A DNA stretch of 64,000 bases, from positions 4,526,001-4,590,000 of the forward strand of contig NZ_CP014137.1 in NCBI RefSeq assembly GCF_002291445.1, read 5' to 3'. Shown piece after piece: positions 16,562 to 29,669 of the stretch (the stretch's first letter is position 1; each line of letters starts with the position of its first letter). The position numbers and the translations under genes are program-made. The notes beneath the pieces are model-generated. The model worked only from the letters and a program-made list of their open reading frames with translations. It did not search any database and had not been told where the DNA came from. The stretch comes from Brenneria goodwinii (GTDB lineage Bacteria > Pseudomonadota > Gammaproteobacteria > Enterobacterales > Enterobacteriaceae).

Positions 16562-17175
16562 TGCAGGCCTATCCGGTACCCGCGGCGCCAGTCAGTGTGA
16601 GTGAAGAGATTAAGAAAAGCCGTTTTATTACTCTGCTGGCGGCGACGAGTGGCATTGACGCGGCGAAAGATTTTGTTCAGCGGATCAGAGCACAGCATCC
16701 CACGGCGAGACATCATTGCTGGGCATGCGTTGCCGGCGCGCCGGACGATTCCCAACAGCTTGGCTTTTCTGATGACGGCGAGCCTTCCGGCACCGCCGGT
16801 AAACCCATGCTGTCGCAGTTGATGGGCAGCGGTATCGGCGAAATTACCGCGGTTGTTGTGCGTTATTATGGCGGGATTCAATTAGGCACCGGAGGGCTGG
16901 TCAAGGCTTATGGCGGCGGTGTCCAGCAAGCGCTAAAGCTGATATCGCTGCAAGAGAAGGTATTACAGAAAGAATATGGCTTGCGGTGTGATTACGCACT
17001 ATTACCCCAGGTTGAATCGCTGATCTATCAGCTCGGTGGACAGATACTGCACAGTGACTATGGCGCGGAAGTGACGTTGAGTCTGTCTATTCCCCTTAGG
17101 GACGTGGATGAGGCGACAATGAAATTGCGTGATATCAGCCGCGGTTCATTGCATTTATTGCCAGTTTCACAATAA
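16561..17175 (+). CDS. yigZ: IMPACT family protein YigZ
   Basis: YigZ belongs to the UPF0029/IMPACT family; its biochemical role is not settled. The 204-residue product equals E. coli YigZ. The amino-terminal IMPACT domain carries EIKKSRFITLLA, the ARHHCWACVAG segment, FSDDGEPSGTAGKPML and VVVRYYGGIQLGTGGLVKAY; a smaller carboxyl domain of EF-G-like fold follows. The start codon overlaps the pepQ stop by one base, so the two genes are probably co-translated; trkH follows after 41 bases. Confidence 0.95.
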   Translation: MQAYPVPAAPVSVSEEIKKSRFITLLAATSGIDAAKDFVQRIRAQHPTARHHCWACVAGAPDDSQQLGFSDDGEPSGTAGKPMLSQLMGSGIGEITAVVVRYYGGIQLGTGGLVKAYGGGVQQALKLISLQEKVLQKEYGLRCDYALLPQVESLIYQLGGQILHSDYGAEVTLSLSIPLRDVDEATMKLRDISRGSLHLLPVSQ

Positions 17176-17216
17176 TTCCAACGCTGTTTTATGAATCATT
17201 TAAGGAATTCTTTGCA

Positions 17217-18668
17217 ATGCATTTGCGCGCCATAACCCGTATTGTGGGTCTGCTGGTTATCCTTTTTTCCGGGACAATGTTTATCCCAGGATTGGTGGCC
17301 TTGATCTATCGTGATGGTGCCGGGCGGGCTTTTACTCAAACCTTTCTGGTCGCACTGGTTATCGGTATTGTGCTTTGGCTACCGAACCGAAAACAAAAGC
17401 ATGAACTGAAATCACGGGAAGGATTCCTGATCGTCGTACTATTCTGGACGGTGCTGGGTAGCGTCGGGGCGCTTCCTTTTCTGTTCGCGGAACATCCTAA
17501 CCTCGGTCTGACCGACGCTTTTTTTGAGTCCTTCTCCGGGTTAACCACGACCGGCGCCACAACGCTGGTGGGGTTGGACTCGCTACCAAAAGCGATTCTG
17601 TTCTATCGACAAATGCTGCAATGGTTCGGCGGGATGGGGATCATCGTTCTGGCCGTGGCTATCCTGCCTATTCTGGGCGTCGGCGGAATGCAGCTCTATC
17701 GTGCTGAAATGCCGGGGCCGCTGAAAGATAATAAAATGCGGCCCAGAATCGCCGATACGGCGAAAACGCTATGGCTGATCTATGTTCTGCTTACCATCGC
17801 GTGCGCGGTTTCGCTCTGGCTGGCGGGGATGCCCGTTTTTGATGCTATCAGCCATAGTTTCTCAACGGTCTCGGTCGGCGGCTTTTCTACTCATGACGCC
17901 AGCATCGGCTATTTTAACAACCCGATGATTAACACCATCATTGCGGTATTCCTGTTGATTTCCGGCTGTAACTTCGGCTTGCACTTCACGGTGTTGAGCG
18001 GTCGCAGTATCAAGGTTTACTGGCGCGATCCCGAATTCCGCATGTTCATCTTCGTGCAGATGTCGCTGATCGTGGTGTGTACCGTAATGTTGTGGTTTCA
18101 CAACGTCTATGCCAGTGGCATGCAAACGCTAAACCAGGCCTTTTTCCAGGTTGTATCGATGGCGACAACCGCGGGATTCACCACGGATAGTATTGCCTCC
18201 TGGCCGCTTTTTTTACCGGTACTGCTGCTGTGCTCCGCATTTATTGGCGGGTGCGCCGGTTCAACCGGAGGCGGTTTGAAAGTTATTCGCATCTTGCTAC
18301 TTTTTCTGCAAGGTTCGCGTGAATTGAAAAGGCTGGTTCATCCTAATGCAGTATACACCATCAAATTAGGCAATCGCGCGCTGCCAGAGCGGATATTAGA
18401 AGCCGTTTGGGGCTTCTTCTCTGCCTATGCGTTAGTCTTCATTGTCAGTATGCTGGCCGTTATCGCGACAGGTGTGGATGATTTTTCCGCTTTTGCCGCT
18501 GTCGCCGCTACGCTGAATAATTTAGGGCCCGGGTTGGGCGTTGTGGCGGACAATTTCACCTCGATGAATGATGCGGCAAAGTGGATATTGATTTTGACGA
18601 TGCTGTTCGGACGTTTGGAAGTGTTTACTCTTTTAGTCTTGTTTACGCCGACATTCTGGCGGGAATAA
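17217..18668 (+). CDS. trkH: Trk potassium uptake system, channel subunit TrkH
   Basis: TrkH is the membrane channel of the constitutive Trk K+ importer and is gated by the cytosolic TrkA ring, which is not encoded in this window. The 483-residue product has the same length as E. coli TrkH. The four selectivity-filter loops are visible: SGLTTTGATTL, STVSVGGFSTHD, MATTAGFTTDS and ATLNNLGPGLG. The intramembrane glycine-rich loop GGCAGSTGGGLKV is intact. It is followed by hemG after 18 bases, as in E. coli. Confidence 0.97.
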   Translation: MHLRAITRIVGLLVILFSGTMFIPGLVALIYRDGAGRAFTQTFLVALVIGIVLWLPNRKQKHELKSREGFLIVVLFWTVLGSVGALPFLFAEHPNLGLTDAFFESFSGLTTTGATTLVGLDSLPKAILFYRQMLQWFGGMGIIVLAVAILPILGVGGMQLYRAEMPGPLKDNKMRPRIADTAKTLWLIYVLLTIACAVSLWLAGMPVFDAISHSFSTVSVGGFSTHDASIGYFNNPMINTIIAVFLLISGCNFGLHFTVLSGRSIKVYWRDPEFRMFIFVQMSLIVVCTVMLWFHNVYASGMQTLNQAFFQVVSMATTAGFTTDSIASWPLFLPVLLLCSAFIGGCAGSTGGGLKVIRILLLFLQGSRELKRLVHPNAVYTIKLGNRALPERILEAVWGFFSAYALVFIVSMLAVIATGVDDFSAFAAVAATLNNLGPGLGVVADNFTSMNDAAKWILILTMLFGRLEVFTLLVLFTPTFWRE

Positions 18669-18686
18669 AACGGACGGAATAGTGTA

Positions 18687-19226
18687 ATGAAAGCTTTGAT
18701 ATTATTTTCCAGTAAGGATGGGCAAACGAGAGAGATAGCCTCTTATATCGCCAGCTTACTAAAAGGCACGTTGGAGTGTGATGTCATCAGCTTGTTAAGC
18801 GCGAATGACATCGATTTGGCTAAATACGATCGGATCCTGATTGGCGCGTCTGTACGCTATGGCCGTTTTAATCCGGCGGTAAATAAGTTTATCCAGCGGC
18901 ATCTGACGCGCTTACGGCAGGTGCCCAGCGCGTTCTTCTCCGTAAATCTTACGGCGCGTAAACCAGAAAAACGTTCGTTACAAACTAACGCCTATACGCG
19001 TAAATTTCTGTTGAACTCGCCGTGGGAACCAGACCTGTGCGGTGTGTTTGCGGGAGCGCTACGTTATCCACGCTATCGGTGGTTCGATCGCATTATGATC
19101 CAACTGATTATGCATATGACCGGTGGTGAAACGGATAGTAGTAAAGAAGTGGAATACACAGATTGGGAACAGGTAACACGTTTCGCCCATGAGTTTGGGC
19201 AATTAACGCTTAAAAAGAGCACATAG
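18687..19226 (+). CDS. hemG: Menaquinone-dependent protoporphyrinogen oxidase HemG
   Basis: HemG oxidises protoporphyrinogen IX to protoporphyrin IX, passing electrons to the quinone pool; it is a membrane-associated flavodoxin-like protein. The 179-residue product (E. coli 181) begins with the flavin-phosphate loop ILFSSKDGQTREIAS. It keeps GASVRYGRFNPAV, the HemG-specific NLTARKPEKRSLQTN insertion and GALRYPRYRWFDRIMI. It is the last protein gene before the rRNA operon, the position hemG holds next to rrnA in E. coli. Confidence 0.95.
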   Translation: MKALILFSSKDGQTREIASYIASLLKGTLECDVISLLSANDIDLAKYDRILIGASVRYGRFNPAVNKFIQRHLTRLRQVPSAFFSVNLTARKPEKRSLQTNAYTRKFLLNSPWEPDLCGVFAGALRYPRYRWFDRIMIQLIMHMTGGETDSSKEVEYTDWEQVTRFAHEFGQLTLKKST

Positions 19227-19289
19227 CGCTGTCTTTCCCGGCGAGTTGCCGAAAAAAAACGCACTCGGTCGTTTTTTTGTAATTAGCGC

Positions 19290-19317
19290 TTGTCAGCCGC
19301 CGAGAAGTCCCTATAAT
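19290..19317 (+). promoter_or_regulatory. rrn P1 promoter
   Basis: TTGTCA (19290-19295) and TATAAT (19312-19317) are separated by 16 bp, as in rrn P1 promoters. The GC-rich discriminator GCGCTCCCACTGAC follows, nearly the same as that of E. coli rrnB P1, which confers ppGpp/DksA and initiating-NTP control. The upstream T tract (19270-19277) fits an UP element. All of this is read directly from sequence. Confidence 0.9.
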
Positions 19318-19386
19318 GCGCTCCCACTGACCCGGCAACAGCGCTTGCGCGGTTGTGCGACAAGTCGGAAGTCAGGCAATAATCAC

Positions 19387-19414
19387 TTGACTTCACAGCG
19401 GAAAAGCATAGTAT
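19387..19414 (+). promoter_or_regulatory. rrn P2 promoter
   Basis: TTGACT (19387-19392) and TAGTAT (19409-19414) are spaced by 16 bp and lie about 100 bp downstream of P1, aligning with E. coli rrnB P2 including the downstream CCGCGCC-like stretch. P2 gives basal transcription of the operon. Confidence 0.8.
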
Positions 19415-19445
19415 ATGCCGCCCGCGCCACAGGTTAATGTGGCAC

Positions 19446-19458
19446 TGCTCTTTAACAA
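19446..19458 (+). promoter_or_regulatory. rrn leader boxA antitermination site
   Basis: TGCTCTTTAACAA is the boxA element that binds NusB-S10 to assemble the rRNA antitermination complex. A second copy lies in the spacer before 23S at 21556-21568. Confidence 0.9.
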
Positions 19459-19608
19459 TTTAATCAGACAATCTGTGTGGGCACTCACAAGACCGTATCG
19501 GCAACGATATAAAAAGTCTTGAAGAGTGACTGACAGTAAATTCATTACGAATAAACAGTTACTAATTCTTTGAGCACAGCTATTAACTTAGCGAATCAAA
19601 CAAATCTT

Positions 19609-21150
<1,542 letters not shown>

Positions 21151-21227
21151 CCAAAAGCCTGATATAGGTAATGTGCAGTGTCCACAACAGATTGTCTGAT
21201 GAAAATAACGAGCAGAAATACCTTAAT

Positions 21228-21304
<77 letters not shown>

Positions 21305-21432
21305 AATTCTTTCCCATGCTGCGTTGTGAAATGACTCGCATACTAGAGTATGCTTCGCCATTCCACGCCTTGCCTGGAAACGAATTAACTCTTCTATGAG
21401 TGGTACTAAAGGTAGCTGTAAGTGTCAGTAAT

Positions 21433-21508
21433 GGGGCTATAGCTCAGCTGGGAGAGCGCCTGCTTTGCACGCAGGAGGTCTGCGGTTCGATCCCGCATAG
21501 CTCCACCA
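21433..21508 (+). tRNA. alaT: tRNA-Ala (TGC)
   Basis: The 76-nucleotide gene GGGGCTATAGCTCAGC...AGCTCCACCA appears identical to E. coli tRNA-Ala(UGC). The anticodon loop is TTTGCAC and CCA is encoded. The Ile-Ala pair in the spacer is the rrnA/rrnD/rrnH type of E. coli. Confidence 0.98.
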
Positions 21509-21555
21509 TATAAAGACTTCAGAGCGTATTGGTAACAGTATGCTGTGAAGTATTA

Positions 21556-21568
21556 TGCTCTTTAACAA
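21556..21568 (+). promoter_or_regulatory. Spacer boxA before 23S rRNA
   Basis: TGCTCTTTAACAA repeats the leader boxA sequence in the spacer between tRNA-Ala and 23S, where it maintains antitermination through the large-subunit gene. Confidence 0.85.
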
Positions 21569-21712
21569 TCTGGAACAAGCTGAAATTTGAAACGATGCGG
21601 CTAAACATATCTCTCCGTGCAGTACTGAGATGTGATTTGGCTGTATCAGAGTCTCTCAAATAATCGCAGCGCGAAAGTGACTTGATGTATCAAAGACACC
21701 TTCGGGTTGTGA

Positions 21713-24709
<2,997 letters not shown>

Positions 24710-24814
24710 ACAACACCGAAGGTGTTTTAGAGACGACGAAGATATTTTAGCTTGTTCAAAGATTGGTTCTGATGGTTGCAGAGAAAACTGCGACGGTTGG
24801 GATAAAACAGAATT

Positions 24815-24934
24815 TGCCTGGCGGCGATAGCGCGGTGGTCCCACCTGACCCCATGCCGAACTCAGAAGTGAAACGCCGAAGCGCCGATGGTAGTGTGGGG
24901 TCTCCCCATGTGAGAGTAGGGAACTGCCAGGCAT
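24815..24934 (+). rRNA. rrf: 5S ribosomal RNA
   Basis: The 120-nucleotide gene TGCCTGGCGGC...CTGCCAGGCAT has the closing helix I, and the loop sequences CCGAACTCAGAAGTGAAACG and GGTAGTGTGGGG of enterobacterial 5S rRNA. It lies 105 bases after 23S. Confidence 0.98.
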
Positions 24935-25050
24935 CAAACACGGATTATCGGATTGACCTTCGATAGTCGACGGATCCCGGAAGTGGATCTGAGCAGTGGA
25001 AAGCTGGCCCTGAGGGGCGGTATCAGGAAGATACACGTAACAGAATCGGT

Positions 25051-25127
25051 GGAGCGGTAGTTCAGTTGGTTAGAATACCTGCCTGTCACGCAGGGGGTCG
25101 CGGGTTCGAGTCCCGTCCGTTCCGCCA
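25051..25127 (+). tRNA. aspT: tRNA-Asp (GTC)
   Basis: The 77-nucleotide gene GGAGCGGTAGTTCAGTTGG...GTTCCGCCA has anticodon loop CTGTCAC (GTC) and an encoded CCA. It is a distal tRNA of the rrn operon, as in E. coli rrnC. Confidence 0.98.
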
Positions 25128-25135
25128 CCCTATTT

Positions 25136-25211
25136 AGGGGCGTAGTTCAATTGGTAGAGCACCGGTCTCCAAAACCGGGTGTTGGGAGTTCGAGTCTCTC
25201 CGCCCCTGCCA
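25136..25211 (+). tRNA. trpT: tRNA-Trp (CCA)
   Basis: The 76-nucleotide gene AGGGGCGTAGTTCAATTGG...CCCCTGCCA has anticodon loop CTCCAAA (CCA) and an encoded 3' CCA. It appears the same as E. coli trpT and, as in rrnC, is the last gene of the operon. Confidence 0.98.
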
Positions 25212-25215
25212 GATA

Positions 25216-25250
25216 AAAACCCTTCATATACTAATGAAGGGTTTTTTTTC
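25216..25250 (+). terminator. rrn operon terminator
   Basis: AACCCTTCAT and ATGAAGGGTT form a 10-bp stem with a short ATACTA loop, followed by a run of eight T. It stands five bases after tRNA-Trp, so it is an intrinsic terminator for the whole operon. Confidence 0.93.
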
Positions 25251-26050
25251 GTCTTGATTTTTCTTTTCACGCCTTTGTTTTTCCTCCTGATCGTTTCCCG
25301 ATTAGCTATCTATTCATATCAGTCCAATATCTATATTTATATTCGCCATATTTTTTAATTTAAGAAATAGGCTGAAAATTTTATTTAGGTATGAATCAGA
25401 TTTATTTATTGCCTGATATTGTCAATCTAAATTCAGATCTTAGAACAAGCGCCAATGATAATATGTTATATGACAGGTTCTTATGATATTGATATCAACA
25501 GTCACTCCTTTTTATTAAGCGGAAGGGGTGATGAGTCTGGCGGATACGCTCGTTTAGACGGGGGTTCTAGCCGAATAGGAATGAGACAATGGTGCTCTTG
25601 CGGAAGGGAACGATAGTTTAACGCTATCATTCGTCTGGGTATTTACGCGCATCTGAAGAATATATTTAACGATGTCACAACCAATCCTATAAATATTAGG
25701 CATATTTAATCCCCAAGCGCTTCTTCGGTACAACAGAACGTCAATTTTTATCGAGGCCATCCGTTGAAATGCATTTATTTATACTTGTCATACTTCAAGT
25801 TGCCTATGCGTTGGCTGCATTACTCGGTCCTTCCCTGGACCTCGCCCCGTTGGGGCCAGCGCAGGCGCTGTTCAAAACGTCATACGTTTTGTCCTGCAAC
25901 TCGAATTATTTAGAGTATATTGGCCGTGGATCAATCCGTTTTGGCATTTTTTAAACAGCGTAATCATTAATATGATGGCTGCTGGATTGCGAAAAATATT
26001 AAGCACGTTCTGGTCGGTCAGGCGTGCTTAGCTAATGGTATCAATACAAA
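25251..26050. other. AT-rich intergenic region between rrn and hdfR
   Basis: Eight hundred bases hold no gene I can support. The left half is AT-rich. Short open frames on both strands (for example minus 25760-25554, 68 codons beginning MASIKIDVLLYRRSAWG) have no recognisable family and no clear ribosome binding site. The right half carries repeat copy B (25780-25919). In E. coli trpT and hdfR are close together here, so the region has grown or retained debris of lost genes. Confidence 0.6.
25780..25919 (+). repeat. Four-hairpin intergenic repeat, copy B (complete)
   Basis: The element begins TATACTTGTCATACTTCAAG and ends with GCAACTCGAATTATTTAGAG then TATA; these ends are imperfect inverted repeats of about 24 bp. 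Inside are four successive hairpins: GGTCC/GGACC (25826-25841), GCCCC/GGGGC (25844-25856), CAGCGC/GCGCTG (25857-25870) and CAAAACGT/ACGTTTTG (25873-25891). Copy A at 4438-4547 has the same flank and four hairpins in the same order, with different paired sequences. No protein is encoded, so it behaves like a miniature, structure-conserved mobile repeat. Confidence 0.88.
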
Positions 26051-26878
26051 CTATGCGGTGATCATGATCGGTGTTTTTAGCAATTGTCGGATCAGCGCCT
26101 GCTGATCGCTATTTTGTAACCAAACGGCATAAAACGGGCGCACGACGGGCTGTGTATCTTCCAGAACCTTCAACTGCGTGTATTGTTGCGCCCAATGACT
26201 GGGTAAAAACGCGCAGCCGCCGGTTGTTTCAAGTAGTTGACGGGTCAGATGTGCTGAGGTTGTTATCAGCACCGGAACCATATCGCTGACTAGCAAACGG
26301 CTTTCCTGCTGATGAAAGTCTGCCCCCCATTCCAGCTTGATATAAGGCAATTTTTGCACGGCCTCGTTACTCACCGTGGTAAACAGCGACAGTGAGAAAT
26401 TACCGAGTAGCTGACTCGCGAGCTCGTCCATTTTGGGCTGTTCTGTGGTGATAAGCAGATCCAACTGACGTTCGTGAAGTTGTTTTACCAGTGAATGGCG
26501 TAGCGCGATGCGTGCTTCCAGTTGCAGCATTGGCCGTTGTTTATAGAGCGCCTGTAGCCACGGTGTCAGATACGTTTCCCACAGTGAGGCGGTCGCCCCA
26601 ATTGAAAGAAGGCTATGCTGCTGCGATCGAACAACCTCTTTTTTTGCCAATTGCCAGGTGCCGATTAGATTTTCCGCATAGGGTAAAAGTCGTTCTCCTG
26701 CTGGCGTCAGGCGGATATTATTGCGATGACGGGTGAATAAATTTGCACCGAGTTGGTTCTCTAACTGACGAATGCGAAAACTGACGGCAGACTGTGTCAG
26801 GTAGAGCGATTCCGCGGCTCGACCGAAGTGTCTTGTCCTGCTGACTTCCAGAAAGGTTTTCAGTAATTCGGTATCCAC
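26051..26878 (-). CDS. hdfR: LysR-family regulator HdfR
   Basis: HdfR is an H-NS-regulated LysR-type protein that represses flhDC (motility) and affects the glutamate synthase genes in E. coli. The product of about 275 residues carries the winged helix-turn-helix (HFGRAAESLYLTQSAVSFRIRQLENQLGANLFTRHRNNIRLT) and an effector domain with RQLDLLITTEQPKMDELASQLLG. I chose the GTG at 26878, which gives the family start VDTELLKTF and has GGAGA upstream; a TTG four codons earlier is possible. It is divergent from maoP, as in E. coli. Confidence 0.93.
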   Translation of the reverse strand: MDTELLKTFLEVSRTRHFGRAAESLYLTQSAVSFRIRQLENQLGANLFTRHRNNIRLTPAGERLLPYAENLIGTWQLAKKEVVRSQQHSLLSIGATASLWETYLTPWLQALYKQRPMLQLEARIALRHSLVKQLHERQLDLLITTEQPKMDELASQLLGNFSLSLFTTVSNEAVQKLPYIKLEWGADFHQQESRLLVSDMVPVLITTSAHLTRQLLETTGGCAFLPSHWAQQYTQLKVLEDTQPVVRPFYAVWLQNSDQQALIRQLLKTPIMITA

Positions 26879-26997
26879 GCCTATCTCCAAAAATTTTTGT
26901 CGTAATGATTTAAATGTTTTGTTTTACACATTGTCAAGCCTATCTAATACTCCGCGCCATAAACAGCACGACCATAAGAGACTTAGGAGCGTGTAAG

Positions 26998-27336
26998 ATG
27001 GCGGAAAGCTTCTCTACCAATAATCGTTTTTTCGATAACAAGTTTTACCCACGTGGTTTTTCCCGGCACGGCGACTTTACCATTAAAGAAGCGCAACTGC
27101 TGGAACGCCATGGTTATGCTTTTAACGAACTTGATCTGGGTAAACGTCAGCCAGTCACTGAGGAAGAGGTCCAGTTTGTCGCAATGTGTCGTGGCGAACG
27201 TAAGGCTGAAACGGACATGGAAAAAATATGGTCTAAGTATATGGATCGTATTCGTCGTCCTAAACGCTTCCACACATTGTCTGGCGGTAAGCCGCAAATG
27301 GACGCTGTGGAAGAGTACATCGAAAGTGACGATTAA
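26998..27336 (+). CDS. maoP: Macrodomain Ori protein MaoP
   Basis: MaoP (YifE, UPF0438) acts with the maoS site to organise the Ori macrodomain of the E. coli chromosome. The 112-residue protein is the same length as in E. coli and strongly conserved (NNRFFDNKFYPRGFSRHGDF, EAQLLERHGYAFNELDLGKR, RPKRFHTLSGGKPQ). The ATG at 26998 follows TAGGAGCG. In E. coli the maoS site lies close by; I could not pick it out here. Confidence 0.96.
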   Translation: MAESFSTNNRFFDNKFYPRGFSRHGDFTIKEAQLLERHGYAFNELDLGKRQPVTEEEVQFVAMCRGERKAETDMEKIWSKYMDRIRRPKRFHTLSGGKPQMDAVEEYIESDD

Positions 27337-27368
27337 TAAAAACGGGGCGTAAGCCCCATTTTTATTTC
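27337..27368 (+). terminator. maoP/yifB bidirectional terminator
   Basis: AAAAACGGGGC and GCCCCATTTTT flank a GTAA loop right after the maoP stop, with A and T tracts on both sides. It can terminate both maoP and the converging yifB. Confidence 0.85.
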
Positions 27369-27388
27369 GGGCTTGGCTCTGTCCGTCT

Positions 27389-28915
27389 TCATTGCAGGTT
27401 TTTGTGAAGCCGTATGAGCAGTCGGTCCATACATCGGTAGCTAAGAGCTTCTGCAAGATGTGCTCTGTGTATATTCGCTTGCCCGCTAAGGTCGGCGATG
27501 GTTCGGGCCACCTTCAGTATCCTGTGCCAGGCCCGCACGGATAACCCCAGTTTGCTCATCACTTCTTCCAGATAGGCCGCGTCATCCGCTGATAGCCGGC
27601 AATATTTTTCTACCTCGTTGGGCCTCAACCGTGCGTTAATTTTATTGGCTCGTTCAAGTTGTCTCTGTCGGGCGGAGAAAACACGTTCTCTGACGATCGC
27701 GCTGCTTTCCCCATGGCAAACCTGCTGACGCAATATACCTGGCGGCAGCAAAGGCACCTCGATAGAAATATCAAAACGATCCAGAAACGGGCCGGAAAGT
27801 TTGCTGAGATAACGTAAGATCTGCTGTGCCGGCAGGCGGTTATGAATGCCCTGATAATGGCCGGAGGGGCTGGGGTTCATTGCCGCAACCAACTGAAATC
27901 TGGCGGGGTAGCAAACTTTTGCCCGGGCGCGGGAGATAATGATCTCTCCTGACTCCAGCGGTTCGCGGAGTGAATCCAAAACGCGCCGTTCAAATTCGGG
28001 TAACTCATCAAGAAACAGCACGCCGTTGTGCGCCAGAGAAATTTCCCCGGGCTTAGGCAGAGAGCCGCCGCCGACCAGCGCCGTCATCGATGCGCTATGA
28101 TGTGGCGCTCTGAATGGACGGGTACGCCATCGCGTCATGGTGGCATCGATATTTATCAGGCTATTGATTGCCGCGCTTTCCAACGCTTCTTCATCGCTCA
28201 GCGGCGGCATCAGATTGCCAAGCCGGCTGGCTAACATGGTTTTTCCCGTTCCCGGCGGACCGAGTAACAGCAGGTTATGTCCACCGGCCGCGGTAATCTC
28301 CAATGCCCGCTTGGCCTGTTCCTGACCGATAATTTCTTTCAGGTCGAGTATATCGTCGTCGACCTGTTCTTCCTGTTGATCGCTGCTGCAACGGCGCAGC
28401 TCTTCCTCACCTTGCAGAAATGCACAAACCTGCAGCAGGTGTTCGGCCATTAGGGCTTCTCCCTGAGGGATCAGCGTCATTTCCTGTCTGTTATCTTCCG
28501 GCAGGATTAACTGTCGGCCTGATTTTATGGCTTCCAGCGCGGCGGGAATTGCGCCGTTGACGGCCCGTAGCGTGCCTGAGAGGCCCAATTCGCCGAGAAA
28601 CTCATAGTGGGTTAACCTTTCCCCTTTTATCTGCTCTGAAGCGGCGAGAATGGCTAAGGCGATGGGGAGATCATAACGTCCGCCCTCTTTGGGAAGATCG
28701 GCCGGAGCCAGATTGACCGTAATACGTTTGGCCGGAAATGAGAAACCGCAATTGATGAGTGCGCTGCGCACACGATCGCGTGCCTCTTTGACGGTAGTTT
28801 CAGGCAATCCAACCAGCGTGAGGGCGGGTAATCCGCTGCTGATATGTACCTCAATGGATACCTCCGGCGCCTGCACGCCGATCGTTGCCCGAGTATAGGT
28901 AACTGCCAGTGACAT
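27389..28915 (-). CDS. yifB: YifB/ComM-type AAA+ ATPase (Mg-chelatase-like)
   Basis: YifB belongs to the ComM family; ComM in naturally competent bacteria is a hexameric helicase that aids branch migration. The 508-residue product (E. coli 506) has an amino-terminal ChlI-like domain (MVGLPETxVKEARDRVRSA-type and PADLPKEGGRYDLPIA, residues 30-90), a Walker A LLGPPGTGKTML at 217-228, a Walker B VLFLDELPEF, an FRAPHHSAS loop and a carboxyl-terminal helical domain. It converges on maoP and is divergent from the ilv leader about 500 bases away. Confidence 0.95.
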   Translation of the reverse strand: MSLAVTYTRATIGVQAPEVSIEVHISSGLPALTLVGLPETTVKEARDRVRSALINCGFSFPAKRITVNLAPADLPKEGGRYDLPIALAILAASEQIKGERLTHYEFLGELGLSGTLRAVNGAIPAALEAIKSGRQLILPEDNRQEMTLIPQGEALMAEHLLQVCAFLQGEEELRRCSSDQQEEQVDDDILDLKEIIGQEQAKRALEITAAGGHNLLLLGPPGTGKTMLASRLGNLMPPLSDEEALESAAINSLINIDATMTRWRTRPFRAPHHSASMTALVGGGSLPKPGEISLAHNGVLFLDELPEFERRVLDSLREPLESGEIIISRARAKVCYPARFQLVAAMNPSPSGHYQGIHNRLPAQQILRYLSKLSGPFLDRFDISIEVPLLPPGILRQQVCHGESSAIVRERVFSARQRQLERANKINARLRPNEVEKYCRLSADDAAYLEEVMSKLGLSVRAWHRILKVARTIADLSGQANIHRAHLAEALSYRCMDRLLIRLHKNLQ

Positions 28916-29429
28916 ACTGTTCCCCTTTTGCTAAGGGGGGAATGATGCGTAATAACGGGCGAACAGTGGATGAACGGATGGCACTTTTGCGTGTCTGTTT
29001 CGAATAAATATTTTATTTATCAGCTCATTGCTTAATGAGTGCGTAGCTTGTCGCAAAACGGGATAGTGGCACGGCGCCGTGCTTATCAAGCGGACGCCGC
29101 CGCCTCTGCGGCGCAATCCTGATTTGGCATCTACATCTTGCAGAGCAAGCTGATATAATCATCATCGGCACCACCCCGGTTGGGTCATGACGCACGCTAC
29201 CAGCGTAACCGTGTTATCATTAGTATGCTAATCAATCGCTGAACCGTTCAGATTCCCCGATTGTAACGAAATTCATCAGAATACCTGCTACCTGATGATT
29301 ATATTCTACTTTTTGGTCGTTCTTATTCTGCCTGACAGAAAAACACCGAAAAAATTGTTGTCATATCATGCCTGATTGTGATAACTCTGTAGATATTCAT
29401 TCGGCATTAGATTAGTGAACACTCAATTT
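28916..29429. promoter_or_regulatory. yifB-ilvL intergenic control region
   Basis: About 510 bases separate yifB and the ilv leader peptide. No gene is supported; a minus-strand frame of 61 codons at 28931-29116 has no family features. A GC-rich hairpin CGCCGC/GCGGCG lies near 29094-29113. The region must hold the ilvGMEDA promoter; TTGTCA (29359-29364) followed at 17 bp by TGATAA is a possible -35/-10 pair, but the match is weak. Confidence 0.4.
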
Positions 29430-29528
29430 ATGAAAGCCTTCTCCCTAGTGATTAGCCTAGTCGTGATTAGCGTGGTGGTGATTATTATCCCACCGTGCGG
29501 GGCAGCACTTGGACGACGAATGGCTTAA
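29430..29528 (+). CDS. ilvL: ilvGMEDA leader peptide IlvL
   Basis: The 32-residue peptide reads MKAFSLVISLVVISVVVIII then PPCGAALGRRMA, the same length as E. coli IlvL and nearly identical from residue 8 to 29. Its many valine, isoleucine and leucine codons let ribosome stalling report on supply of the charged tRNAs for the three branched-chain amino acids. An attenuator hairpin follows 18 bases after the stop codon. The ORF is too short for routine gene calling but the match leaves little doubt. Confidence 0.96.
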   Translation: MKAFSLVISLVVISVVVIIIPPCGAALGRRMA

Positions 29529-29546
29529 ATCAAGCCCGAATTCAAG

Positions 29547-29579
29547 AAAACCCCCGCACCGAAAGGTCGGGGGTTTTTT
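29547..29579 (+). terminator. ilvGMEDA attenuator
   Basis: AACCCCCGcACC and GGTCGGGGGTT form a strong GC-rich stem with a GAAA loop followed by six T. It is the terminator arm of the attenuation system governed by ilvL. Stalling in the leader should favour the alternative antiterminator fold. Confidence 0.93.
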
Positions 29580-29669
29580 GTTGGGTAGAATCTATAACGT
29601 AAGGGAACAGATGATGGTTAGTCGTGCAACATTCTGTTATTCCCGCAACAAGAAGTTGGGGAAATAACG

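Noticed and set aside
25554..25760. Small minus-strand gene between rrn and hdfR (68 codons)
   Set aside because: No family match that I recognise, no good ribosome site, and a composition typical of AT-rich intergenic DNA.
28931..29116. Small minus-strand gene upstream of yifB (61 codons)
   Set aside because: It sits in the yifB promoter region with no ribosome site or recognisable motif.
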